12,910 nt of DNA from Betaproteobacteria bacterium (GTDB taxonomy: Bacteria; Pseudomonadota; Gammaproteobacteria; Burkholderiales; Rhodocyclaceae), in the NCBI GenBank assembly GCA_028065725.1, contig JAPTVL010000131.1, forward strand, positions 1 to 12,910. The letters are read 5' to 3'. Positions 1 to 6,092 of the stretch are shown here, piece after piece; within the stretch, counting starts at the first letter, position 1, and every line of letters starts with the position of its first letter. Both the position numbers and the translations under genes were made by a program. A model generated the notes under the pieces. The model worked only from the letters and a program-made list of their open reading frames with translations. It made no database searches and was not told the origin of the DNA.

Positions 1-81
1 TTCAGGCTCGCCGTCGCCTGGGGCTATTGAAGCAAGGGAAGAATTTTTCCGCGTTCGGCGCCATCTGTGGAAGACGGCACG

Positions 82-158
82 GCTTGTGAACATGCGATAG
101 CGGCCGGTGGATGGACATCCTGCGTCCAGTCGTTGAGGCTCGCGCGCGCGCCTGGCAG
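82..158 (-). pseudogene. Decayed fragment of a PEBP (YbhB/YbcL-like) gene
   Basis: Read on the minus strand, this stretch aligns with part of the intact PEBP gene at 3759-4319. It starts with codons for LPGARASLNDW, matching LPAGTREGLNDW of the intact protein, and shares the exact 13-mer CTCAACGACTGGA. About 16 nt are then missing and the frame shifts. The next codons read CPSTGRYR, against CPPIGRHR in the intact gene, which is the conserved PEBP ligand-loop motif. A further 1-nt deletion precedes the shared GTTCACA. No open frame spans the segment, so it is a remnant. It begins about 10 nt past the FHA gene stop. Similarity may extend weakly to about position 68. Nothing else recognisable is present in 1-168. 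Confidence 0.72.
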
Positions 159-168
159 GGGGCGTCGC

Positions 169-852
169 TTATTTGAGCAGGAACAGCAGCTTTTCATCCC
201 CAACTTCGATCACGTCATTGGGCGTCAGAAACTGTGGTTGAAGGCCGATGGATTTTCCATTCAGGCGCGCCGGTTTCTTTCCCTCGACATGGGTGATGAA
301 ATAGCCGTGCGGACGGGCATTGATCACGGCAAGCTGTTTTCCCGGTATGCCAAAGGTATGCAGCACCCGGGACAATTCGATTTCCTTGCTGGACGGGCTG
401 CCATTGAACACGCGGATCAAGCCAATACGGGCGCCTGCCCTGAGGCGGCGCTCATTCTTTGCCGTCGCCAGCGCATAAGCGCCAACCGGTTGGGCAGACG
501 CATCGCCTTCCATGGCAGAAGCCTGAATGATCATCGTTCGGTCGAAACTGGGGCCGTCAATGGCTTTATGGTTGCGGTAGCGAATCTGGACGTCGGCAAT
601 TTCGATGACGTCGTCATTTTGCAGGATGTGTCGGGTGACAGACTGGCCATTCACCAACGTACCATTGGTGCTGCCCAGGTCATCCAGGATGTCATCGTTG
701 CCGACGGAGGTGATGCGGGCATGCAACCGGCTGACCCCCTGGACGTTAAGGCACAGGTCATTGTCGGGCCGGCTGCCGATCGTGAAGCTGGATGCGTCGA
801 GGAAGTGGTTTCCGGTGATCTCACCGTTTTGACTGACGATTAGTTTTGCCAT
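169..852 (-). CDS. FHA-domain protein with a second, degenerate FHA-like domain
   Basis: This is a 227-aa cytoplasmic phosphothreonine-binding protein, presumably the reader of the neighbouring kinases. There is no signal peptide or membrane segment. Residues 20-95 form a canonical FHA domain: GSR at 26-28, SRLH at 41-44 and DLGSTNG at 58-64, which are the phosphopeptide-contact positions of the family. Residues about 157-226 look like a second FHA fold (LNGK at 197-200, then a DVIEVG strand at 213-218), but the GR and SxxH contacts are absent, so it should not bind phosphothreonine in the usual way. The linker has Thr106 followed by Ile at +3, a pTxxI-like context that FHA domains can bind; this is speculative. 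The ATG lies 6 nt after the PP2C stop with no clear ribosome site, suggesting translational coupling. Confidence 0.9.
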   Translation of the reverse strand: MAKLIVSQNGEITGNHFLDASSFTIGSRPDNDLCLNVQGVSRLHARITSVGNDDILDDLGSTNGTLVNGQSVTRHILQNDDVIEIADVQIRYRNHKAIDGPSFDRTMIIQASAMEGDASAQPVGAYALATAKNERRLRAGARIGLIRVFNGSPSSKEIELSRVLHTFGIPGKQLAVINARPHGYFITHVEGKKPARLNGKSIGLQPQFLTPNDVIEVGDEKLLFLLK

Positions 853-858
853 GCGGGT

Positions 859-1698
859 TTAACGTCCGAATAGCCAGGCGAAGAGACCGTTCTTCTTCGC
901 GTCCGGCGCGGTGTGCGGCCTGACTTTTGCCAGGATCACGGAAATATTGTCATCGCCGCCATTGTCGTTGGCGATCATGACCAGTTGGCTGGCGGCAAGC
1001 GGCAAGTTGGCCTGGAGCGAATTGAGCACCAGTTCGATGTCCGCGTTGTCGACCATGTCGTTCAGGCCATCGGAGCAGACCAGATAGATATCCCCCGGCA
1101 GGGCCGCGCACTCATCCAGCGTAACCTCCACCTCGGCGTGCAGACCCAGCCCGCGCGTCACAAGGTGGCGGTTGTGCGATCTTGCCGCGGCCTCGGAATT
1201 GAGTATTCCCTGGTCGATCTGCTCCTGCAACAAGGAATGGTCGTGCGTCATCAATTCCAGACGGTTATCGCGCAGGCGATAGATGCGTGAATCGCCGACA
1301 TGCGCCATCGTGGCCTGGCTATTCCGGAACAACAGCAGCGCCAGCGTTGAACCCATTGCCTGGCTCTGGCTGTTGTGAACGCGCTGCGCGCGTTGCTGGC
1401 CTTCCAGGTAAATTGCCTTGTTGGCCCTTTTTATGACATTTTCAACCAGGGCGGCAAGGTCACTGCCGTTGTTGGGCTTGCCCTGCAATTCCGCGGTCAG
1501 CCCTTCAACAATGATTTGAGTGGTAAGGCTGCTGGCCACATCGCCGGACTGGTAGCCGCCCATGCCGTCGGCCAGGACCAGCAGACCCAGATCGTTGACG
1601 GTGGCAATACTGTCCTCGTTCAGGTTTCGCAGTATGCCCGGGTCGGTCTTGGCGGCGATTTCAAGTGAAAGGGGTGTCCCGGATGAGGTGTTTGTCAA
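859..1698 (-). CDS. PP2C-family Ser/Thr protein phosphatase (PppA/Stp1-like)
   Basis: This is a stand-alone, metal-dependent PP2C phosphatase of 279 aa, a normal length for the bacterial family, and the expected antagonist of the two kinases. Visible motifs are RNLNED (24-29) and LADGMGG (42-48), which provide metal-binding Asp residues, then HVGDSRIYR in the middle, SDGLND, and near the C terminus GDDNISVIL with the last metal Asp. There is no membrane segment. I place the start at the TTG at 1696-1698, because AGGAGG lies 8 nt upstream and the residues encoded further upstream (to 1797) have no PP2C similarity and cross the regulatory region of the divergent kinase gene. It heads a two-gene operon with the FHA gene. 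PP2C, kinase and FHA sets often accompany type VI secretion, but no T6SS gene is visible here. Confidence 0.93.
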   Translation of the reverse strand: MTNTSSGTPLSLEIAAKTDPGILRNLNEDSIATVNDLGLLVLADGMGGYQSGDVASSLTTQIIVEGLTAELQGKPNNGSDLAALVENVIKRANKAIYLEGQQRAQRVHNSQSQAMGSTLALLLFRNSQATMAHVGDSRIYRLRDNRLELMTHDHSLLQEQIDQGILNSEAAARSHNRHLVTRGLGLHAEVEVTLDECAALPGDIYLVCSDGLNDMVDNADIELVLNSLQANLPLAASQLVMIANDNGGDDNISVILAKVRPHTAPDAKKNGLFAWLFGR

Positions 1699-1706
1699 AA
1701 CGATGG

Positions 1707-1712
1707 CCTCCT
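1707..1712 (-). promoter_or_regulatory. AGGAGG ribosome binding site fixing the TTG start of the phosphatase
   Basis: The plus strand reads CCTCCT here, so the minus-strand mRNA carries a perfect AGGAGG, 8 nt before TTG at 1698-1696. It is the strongest Shine-Dalgarno in this part of the window, and no ATG or GTG lies at suitable spacing. It therefore decides the start. Confidence 0.8.
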
Positions 1713-1718
1713 GGTGTT

Positions 1719-1727
1719 TGTTATACT
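1719..1727 (+). promoter_or_regulatory. Candidate extended -10 promoter for kinase 1
   Basis: TGTTATACT matches the extended -10 pattern (TGn followed by TATAAT with one mismatch). It lies about 63 nt before the kinase 1 ATG, in the gap between divergent genes. No good -35 hexamer is visible, which is tolerated by extended -10 promoters. The inferred transcription start is about 1733-1735. Confidence 0.4.
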
Positions 1728-1734
1728 TTGTTAT

Positions 1735-1746
1735 CGAGAATTCTCG
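1735..1746. promoter_or_regulatory. 12-bp perfect palindrome in the divergent kinase/phosphatase promoter region
   Basis: CGAGAATTCTCG is a perfect 12-bp palindrome placed 7 nt after the candidate -10, at the expected start of transcription of kinase 1. It also lies upstream of the phosphatase gene, so a protein bound here could affect both directions. Its role as an operator is inferred; it could be chance. Confidence 0.3.
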
Positions 1747-1789
1747 CACCAGAAATTGCCCCAAGCAAGCTATCCGGCCGGTCCTCTGC

Positions 1790-3247
1790 ATGCTCAATCA
1801 AACTAGATTCGGTCGCTATGAAGTGGTATCCGTGCTTGGGCAGGGTGCGATGGGGGCGGTCTATAAGGCGGTTGATCCGCTGATTGAGCGTGCCGTCGCC
1901 GTCAAGACGATCAACCTCGACCTCTCGAATGAAGAGCGCGCTGAGTTCGAGGAGCGCTTTTACCGCGAGGCCAAATCCGCGGGCCGCCTGAGCCACGCCA
2001 ATATCGTCACTATCTATGATGTGGGCGAGGCCGACGATATCGCCTATATCGCGATGGAATACCTGGAAGGGGAGTCGCTGCGCGAAATGCTCGATTCCGG
2101 CGTGGTGCTGCCGATAGAGATGATCCGCAGCATCGCGGCGCGCGTTGCGAGTGCGCTCAACTATGCCCATGAAAACCACGTGGTGCACCGCGATATCAAG
2201 CCTGCGAACATCATGGTCACGCCTGGCCGTGACGTCAAAATCATGGATTTCGGCATTGCCCAGGTTCCTACGGGCTCGCGCACGCAGCTGGGCACCGTTC
2301 TGGGCTCCCCCAAGTACATGGCCCCCGAGCAGGTGGCGGGCCAGCCGACGGACGGCCGGACGGATATCTTCGCGCTCGGTGTCGTGCTGTACGAAATGCT
2401 GACCGGCACGACGCCGTTCAATGCCGACAACCTCAGCGCCATCATGTACAAGATCCTGCATGAAGAGCCCGCGCCGCCCAGCACGATCAATGCCCGCGTG
2501 CCGGTGGCGTTCGACCGGATCGTCAGCCGGGCGCTGGCCAAGCGGCCCGAGGACCGTTACCAGACCGCTCGGGAGTTCGCCCGGGATTTGAGAGACCCTG
2601 ATGCCGCCTCCACGCGGGAAGCGCGCAGGCCGGCCGCAAGTTCCAAGCCGACAAAAGCCGCTCGCGCAAGCAGAGCGCTTGCGGAGGAGCCCACCACCCT
2701 GTTCCTGCAGGCCGGCAAGGGGCAGGGCGGCACTGCGGTCGCGTCCTCGGGCAAGAGGCTCGGGAGCAAGGAAAAAATTGCTTCCGTTGTGGGTAGGGTA
2801 CCTGTACCCAAGCCGCTTTGGCTTGTACCCTCGGTGTTGATCATTGCTGCGGTTGTCATGATTTCGCGGGGGCCGCAATCGAATGAAGACAAGATGACAG
2901 CCCCGGAGGCGCAGGTGCTTGAAGTGACGCCTCCCTCCTCGCCGCAATCGGCGGGGTCCACGGCAAAAGCCGTTGCAGCGTCCGTGCCTGATGTGCGTGT
3001 AGCCGAAAGCGTCCGTCCGCCGGCTCCCGAGGCGCCGGCGGAAGCGACCGTAATGCTCGCAATTTCTCCCTGGGGTGAGGTGTATGTCGACGGCAAGCGT
3101 GTCGGCGTCTCCCCTCCGCTATCCACGCTGCAACTGGAAGCCGGGAAGCACAAGGTGGAAATTCGCAACCTGGCCTTTGCGCCCTACCGTGATACCGTGA
3201 GCCTGAGGCCAGGCCAGTCGCTCAAGATCAGGCACAAATTCAGATAA
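1790..3247 (+). CDS. Transmembrane Ser/Thr protein kinase with periplasmic PEGA domain (kinase 1)
   Basis: This 485-aa Hanks-type kinase spans the inner membrane. The kinase domain (about 10-268) is complete: Gly loop GQGAMG (17-22), beta-3 Lys39 in VAVK, alpha-C Glu near 60, HRDIKPAN (133-140), DFG (153-155), activation segment GSPKYMAPE (172-180), and DIFALG (192-197). A Pro/Ala/Lys-rich linker leads to one membrane helix (about 342-359), a periplasmic Pro/Ala-rich stretch, and a C-terminal PEGA domain (about 419-485) with WGEVYVDG and GVSPPL. The ATG at 1790 is chosen because kinase homology begins just after it (GRYEVV) and kinase 2 starts at the same place; an upstream in-frame start at 1562 would overlap the phosphatase gene. 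No clear Shine-Dalgarno is present. It is followed by a lipoprotein gene and is divergent from PP2C and FHA, so it is probably part of an envelope-sensing phospho-relay. Confidence 0.94.
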   Translation: MLNQTRFGRYEVVSVLGQGAMGAVYKAVDPLIERAVAVKTINLDLSNEERAEFEERFYREAKSAGRLSHANIVTIYDVGEADDIAYIAMEYLEGESLREMLDSGVVLPIEMIRSIAARVASALNYAHENHVVHRDIKPANIMVTPGRDVKIMDFGIAQVPTGSRTQLGTVLGSPKYMAPEQVAGQPTDGRTDIFALGVVLYEMLTGTTPFNADNLSAIMYKILHEEPAPPSTINARVPVAFDRIVSRALAKRPEDRYQTAREFARDLRDPDAASTREARRPAASSKPTKAARASRALAEEPTTLFLQAGKGQGGTAVASSGKRLGSKEKIASVVGRVPVPKPLWLVPSVLIIAAVVMISRGPQSNEDKMTAPEAQVLEVTPPSSPQSAGSTAKAVAASVPDVRVAESVRPPAPEAPAEATVMLAISPWGEVYVDGKRVGVSPPLSTLQLEAGKHKVEIRNLAFAPYRDTVSLRPGQSLKIRHKFR

Positions 3248-3257
3248 GGACATGACT

Positions 3258-3650
3258 ATGAGGCAGATAGGTGCGTTGCTTTGCGCGGCACTGCTGATGA
3301 CAGCCTGCGCTGCGCCCATCGTTCGGGACGCTGGCCTCGACAAACTCGCCCTCCGCAAAGCGGAGCAGGACTTGTCGTCAGGGATTCGTGCTTACGAAGA
3401 CGGGGATTACAGAAACTCCGCCCGGCTTTTGCAGAATGCGCTTTCAGAAGGGCTGTTTCTGAAGTCGGACAAGGTGGCGGCGCACAAGTATCTGGCTTTC
3501 ATCCATTGCGCCCAGGCGCGGGAAAAATCATGCCGCGGCGAGTTTCGCAAGGCGCTGGAACTCGATCCCGGGTTTGAACTGACCCCGGCAGAATCGGGCC
3601 ATCCTTCGTGGGGGCCCGTCTTCAAATCGGTCAAACAGTCCATGACCTAA
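3258..3650 (+). CDS. Small TPR-like lipoprotein, TssQ-like (copy 1)
   Basis: This is a 130-aa predicted lipoprotein. The signal peptide ends in the lipobox LMTAC with the lipidated Cys at 17, followed by Ala, which favours the outer membrane. Residues about 32-105 form TPR-like helices (AYEDGDY, then KYLAFIHC, then ALELDP). Two cysteines in the pattern C-x7-C could form a disulfide. The C-terminal signature ESGHPSWGPVFKSV recalls TssQ-family T6SS-associated lipoproteins; I offer that name from memory, not from a search. Of two in-frame ATGs (3252 and 3258), the second is preferred because AAGGA at 3246-3250 lies 7 nt before it but only 1 nt before the first. The gene directly follows kinase 1, whose stop codon overlaps this AAGGA, so the lipoprotein may partner the PEGA domain in the periplasm. 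Confidence 0.85.
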   Translation: MRQIGALLCAALLMTACAAPIVRDAGLDKLALRKAEQDLSSGIRAYEDGDYRNSARLLQNALSEGLFLKSDKVAAHKYLAFIHCAQAREKSCRGEFRKALELDPGFELTPAESGHPSWGPVFKSVKQSMT

Positions 3651-3758
3651 GTCCTGTATCCATAGAGGCCTGTTTCTGCCGAGGCCTGATTGTGTTGTCG
3701 GTCCAGCAAGGTCCTTCGCCAGAAACGGCGCAAAGGGGCGGCGTCACCCCGCAGCCAC

Positions 3759-4319
3759 CTATTTTTTCTTTTTGTAATACCCCACCAGTTCGCCCTTCGC
3801 CAGGATATGTCCCTGCATCGCCTTTTCCAGGGCGGCCTTGGTCGCAGGGCGCAGAACAGGGAGGACGGTGTCGAGCGCGTAAAGCGTGTGAACGTAGCGA
3901 TGGCGGCCGATGGGTGGGCAGGGACCGCCGTAGCCTTCGCGCTTCCAGTCGTTGAGGCCTTCGCGCGTACCTGCCGGCAGATTCGCACGCGACGAGCCGG
4001 CATCGAGCGCGGTGGTGTCGGGGGGGATGTTGTACAGCACCCAGTGCACCCAGGTCATTTTTGGCGCGGCCGGATCAGGGGCGTCGGGGTCGTCGATGAT
4101 CAGCGCCAGGCTTTTCGTCCCGGCCGGCACGCCGGACCACGCCAGCGGCGGAGACTGGTCGCTGCCTTCGCAGGTGTACAGGGTGGGTATGTCCCCATTC
4201 TGGGCAAATGCACTCGAGTTCAGTTCCATGGTCGTGTTCCTTTCCGCGGCGTGGGCGGCCCCGCTCGCCAAGGCCAGCGCGACGCCCAATTCGAGCAGGC
4301 TGCGTGTCGAATCACGCAT
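3759..4319 (-). CDS. Periplasmic PEBP-family protein (YbhB/YbcL, RKIP-like)
   Basis: This 186-aa protein belongs to the phosphatidylethanolamine-binding family, called Raf kinase inhibitor-like in bacteria. Residues 1-24 are a signal peptide ending AAHA. Family motifs are in order: DDPDAP (77-82), WVHW (90-93), and the ligand-site signature GGPCPPIGRHRY (131-142). The tail ends in four Lys residues. The ATG at 4319 is chosen because GGAGGG lies 7 nt upstream and a clean signal peptide follows; an earlier in-frame ATG overlaps this ribosome site. A TATAGT hexamer at 4344-4349 (minus strand) could be a -10, but no -35 is seen. It is convergent with lipoprotein copy 1. A decayed paralogue lies at 82-158. 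The family's bacterial substrate is unknown, and a link to the nearby kinases is only suggestive because this protein should be periplasmic. Confidence 0.93.
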   Translation of the reverse strand: MRDSTRSLLELGVALALASGAAHAAERNTTMELNSSAFAQNGDIPTLYTCEGSDQSPPLAWSGVPAGTKSLALIIDDPDAPDPAAPKMTWVHWVLYNIPPDTTALDAGSSRANLPAGTREGLNDWKREGYGGPCPPIGRHRYVHTLYALDTVLPVLRPATKAALEKAMQGHILAKGELVGYYKKKK

Positions 4320-4389
4320 GAACAATCCCTCCATCCAGTTCGAACTATAGACGTCACTCCCGCACACGCGAGATGCGTTGAGAAGGAAG

Positions 4390-4418
4390 CAGAAAGCGCG
4401 CCAATGGCGCGCTTTCTG
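4390..4418 (-). terminator. Hairpin terminator after the YajG-like gene
   Basis: There is a perfect 13-bp stem (left arm CAGAAAGCGCGCC, right arm its exact complement) with a 3-nt loop, 53 nt past the stop of the minus-strand gene at 4472. On the minus strand it is followed by a moderately T-rich stretch (GCTTCCTTCTC). The left arm has an A run and the right arm a T run. It would also insulate the PEBP gene just downstream. Confidence 0.65.
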
Positions 4419-4471
4419 GAGACTTTCAAGGCCGGCGAGACGGAGGCTGTGCCAGCCCCGCGAATCCGGGC

Positions 4472-5092
4472 CTATTTCACAGCCGCTGTCGATCCGGACG
4501 ACGCCAGCAGGGCGGACAGGAAGGCCTGGTCGTCGAACAGGGTCTTCATGCCGCTTTCGAGCGCACGCTCAAGCGCGATCTTGGCGTTGTTGCCGCTCGC
4601 GAGTTGCGTATTCTTCTCCATGCCCTGCGCGATGATCTGCTTCGAAAACAGGAGCGCACCGCTGTTCGATTTCACGATAACCGACATGTTCAGGTCGGCC
4701 ACGGCATCGCCGGCGAAGAAGCCCATTTTGTGATCGTTGTAGAAGCGGGTGAGGTCGGCGGCGATCCTGACGAGCGCCGCATCCGAGCCGAGCTGGAAGC
4801 CGCGGGCCTGAAGCTCTTTCTCAATGGCCTTGCGGACGGTGACAGCCACATCCTCGGCAGCGGTGATGGGCGCCATTTCCATGCCGTAGCCGTTCTTCTT
4901 GCTGCTGACCTTGCTTTTGTCCAATCGCTGATCGGTGACCTGCACGTTCACGGAAACGGCGTCAGCCCCTGCAATTCTGGAAACGCCTGTCTGCTGGGTG
5001 TAATTGAGCTCGACCTGCTCGGTGGTGAGCGCGCAGCCCGGCAGGCTGGCCACGGCCACGCAGCATGCGAAGGCCAGTGATTTTGCTTTCAT
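4472..5092 (-). CDS. YajG-like lipoprotein
   Basis: This 206-aa predicted lipoprotein has a signal peptide ending in LPGC, with the lipidated Cys at 20. The rest resembles E. coli YajG in length and layout: a VQVTDQR strand soon after the lipid anchor, an alternating helix around AIEKELQARGFQLG, and a C-terminal helix with LFDDQAFLSAL. The YajG family is common and its biochemical role is not settled, though YajG neighbours peptidoglycan genes in enterics. The ATG at 5092 is preferred over the more upstream in-frame start at 5146 because it gives a proper signal peptide and has AAGGGA nearby. It is transcribed away from the LapA-like gene and is followed by the hairpin at 4390-4418. Confidence 0.8.
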   Translation of the reverse strand: MKAKSLAFACCVAVASLPGCALTTEQVELNYTQQTGVSRIAGADAVSVNVQVTDQRLDKSKVSSKKNGYGMEMAPITAAEDVAVTVRKAIEKELQARGFQLGSDAALVRIAADLTRFYNDHKMGFFAGDAVADLNMSVIVKSNSGALLFSKQIIAQGMEKNTQLASGNNAKIALERALESGMKTLFDDQAFLSALLASSGSTAAVK

Positions 5093-5118
5093 TTTTCTGT
5101 TCCCTTGGGTGTTGAATG

Positions 5119-5140
5119 GCGCTGAAACCATTTTCAGCGC
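5119..5140. promoter_or_regulatory. 9-bp inverted repeat in the leader of the YajG-like gene
   Basis: GCGCTGAAA and its exact complement TTTCAGCGC are separated by 4 nt. The element overlaps the expected transcription start of the YajG-like gene, between the candidate -10 and the ribosome site. It could be an operator or a 5' UTR hairpin. The base pairing is seen directly; the role is inferred. Confidence 0.35.
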
Positions 5141-5144
5141 GGCC

Positions 5145-5174
5145 ATTATGCTTGGCCGGTTCGCCGGCTCACAA
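5145..5174 (-). promoter_or_regulatory. Candidate promoter of the YajG-like gene
   Basis: On the minus strand, TTGTGA (5174-5169) and CATAAT (5150-5145) are separated by 18 nt, a fair sigma-70-type pair, about 53 nt before the ATG. No comparably good promoter was found for the divergent LapA-like gene; a weak TATGAT lies at 5273-5278. Confidence 0.35.
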
Positions 5175-5316
5175 GGGATTTCGCCGGTACAGCCTTCTTT
5201 GCCGATTTATCAGCGCCGCCGCCTGACCGGGCGATCGCTTGCCGGTAACGGTTGCCCGGATTGCCAGATGTCTATGATGAAGATGTTCAACAGGCTTCGA
5301 ACAGAAAGGGGATGCG

Positions 5317-5808
5317 ATGAATTTTCTTGGCGCAGTCATTCTGGCGGCTCTGTTTGTGATCGCCGCATTTACTTTGGCGAACTGGTCGGTTCTCAGCGCG
5401 CCGGCCACGCTGTCCTTCATCGTGTTCGAAGTAGAAGGGCCGCTCGGCGTGATCCTGCTCGGCGCCATGCTGGTTCTGGTGGCGCTTTTCGTCCTCTATG
5501 CCCTGACCCTGCGCACCAACATGCTGATGGAGTCGCGCCGCCACAACCAGGAACTGCAGGCCCAGCGCAAGCTTGCGGAAACCGCCGAAGCCTCGCGCCT
5601 CAGCGAATTGCGTGCGCAGATCGAGCGTGAATTCGCCCAGTTGCGCACTGCCATCGGGGCAATCGACGGACAGATGGACAGGCACGAGCAGTCGATGAAG
5701 CAATCGCTGGACGAAGCTGCCAATGGTCTGTCTGCGCTGGTGGCCGAAATGGACGACAAGATCGACCGTGCGCTTGCACGGACTGCGACCGAAACGAAAG
5801 GAGCCTGA
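5317..5808 (+). CDS. LapA-like inner-membrane protein with long coiled-coil tail
   Basis: This 163-aa protein has two membrane helices (about 4-21 and 43-63) joined by a short loop of beta-type residues, an arrangement like LapA/YciS (DUF1049), which links lipopolysaccharide assembly factors in enterics. The cytoplasmic tail (about 68-160) is much longer than in LapA and is rich in Glu, Gln, Arg and Ala with heptad-like spacing, so a coiled coil is likely. The ATG has AAAGGGG just upstream. The next gene starts 1 nt after the stop, so the two are co-expressed, and kinase 2 follows 34 nt later. The operon position suggests a membrane partner or target of kinase 2. The LapA assignment is by architecture and could be wrong. 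Confidence 0.75.
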   Translation: MNFLGAVILAALFVIAAFTLANWSVLSAPATLSFIVFEVEGPLGVILLGAMLVLVALFVLYALTLRTNMLMESRRHNQELQAQRKLAETAEASRLSELRAQIEREFAQLRTAIGAIDGQMDRHEQSMKQSLDEAANGLSALVAEMDDKIDRALARTATETKGA

Positions 5809-5809
5809 G

Positions 5810-6058
5810 ATGAATGCCCTCGACCCTGTACAGAAAATGCACACCCTGCTGGACACACTGAATGCCGAAATCGATGCCTTGATGGAGCGCGCCGAGAATG
5901 CCGGGGCCGATGTGCGCGACGAGATCGCCGAGCTCCGCACTAAACGGGACGAGGCCCGTGCCAGGCTGGCTTCGCTGCGCAAAGGGAGCGAAGGGGTGTG
6001 GAAAGATTTGAAGGTCGGCGTCGAGAATGCCGGAACGCCGTCCAGTATCTTCCGCTGA
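5810..6058 (+). CDS. Small coiled-coil protein (sll1863-like)
   Basis: This 82-aa soluble protein has a helical, heptad-rich core (about 8-65: repeated Glu, Ala, Leu and Arg, with ELRTKRDEARARL in the middle) and a C-terminal VWKDLKVGVENA segment. That segment recalls the WxDLKxGVExAW end of the sll1863-type stress-response coiled-coil family. The ATG at 5810 has AAGGAG 6 nt upstream, which lies inside the end of the LapA-like gene, and it overrides an upstream in-frame ATG at 5723. With the LapA-like gene before it and kinase 2 after it, it probably forms one transcript. Its function is unknown; partnering with the coiled-coil tail of its neighbour is plausible. Confidence 0.75.
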   Translation: MNALDPVQKMHTLLDTLNAEIDALMERAENAGADVRDEIAELRTKRDEARARLASLRKGSEGVWKDLKVGVENAGTPSSIFR

Positions 6059-6092
6059 AGGCCGGGCACACGCTATCCGGCCAGCCTTCCGC

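Larger units (their letters stand above)
1769..3650 (+). repeat. Duplicated kinase-lipoprotein module, copy 1
   Basis: This block is paralogous to 6072-7968. Both copies begin with GCTATCCGGCC exactly 21 nt before the kinase ATG, and DNA similarity runs to the last codons of the lipoprotein gene. Spacing between kinase stop and lipoprotein start is identical. The longest identical stretch I found is 57 nt (3468-3524 against 7777-7833). Similarity breaks down in the kinase linker. Confidence 0.85.

Noticed and set aside
67..843. 258-codon open frame on the plus strand opposite the FHA gene
   Set aside because: The minus-strand frame has clear FHA motifs; the plus-strand product has no recognisable domain.
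1562..1789. Upstream ATG for kinase 1
   Set aside because: It would overlap the phosphatase gene antisense, and kinase 2 supports a start at the MLNQTR/MPGQTR position.
1699..1797. Upstream ATG for the PP2C phosphatase (33 extra codons)
   Set aside because: The extension has no family similarity and crosses the kinase promoter region; AGGAGG before TTG at 1698 is far better placed.
1721..2947. 408-codon open frame on the minus strand under kinase 1
   Set aside because: It is antisense to a complete, motif-rich kinase gene; its composition is Arg/His-rich, typical of antisense frames in GC-rich DNA.
3690..4733. 347-codon open frame on the plus strand
   Set aside because: It spans two real minus-strand genes (PEBP and YajG-like) and the terminator hairpin between them, with no domain signal.
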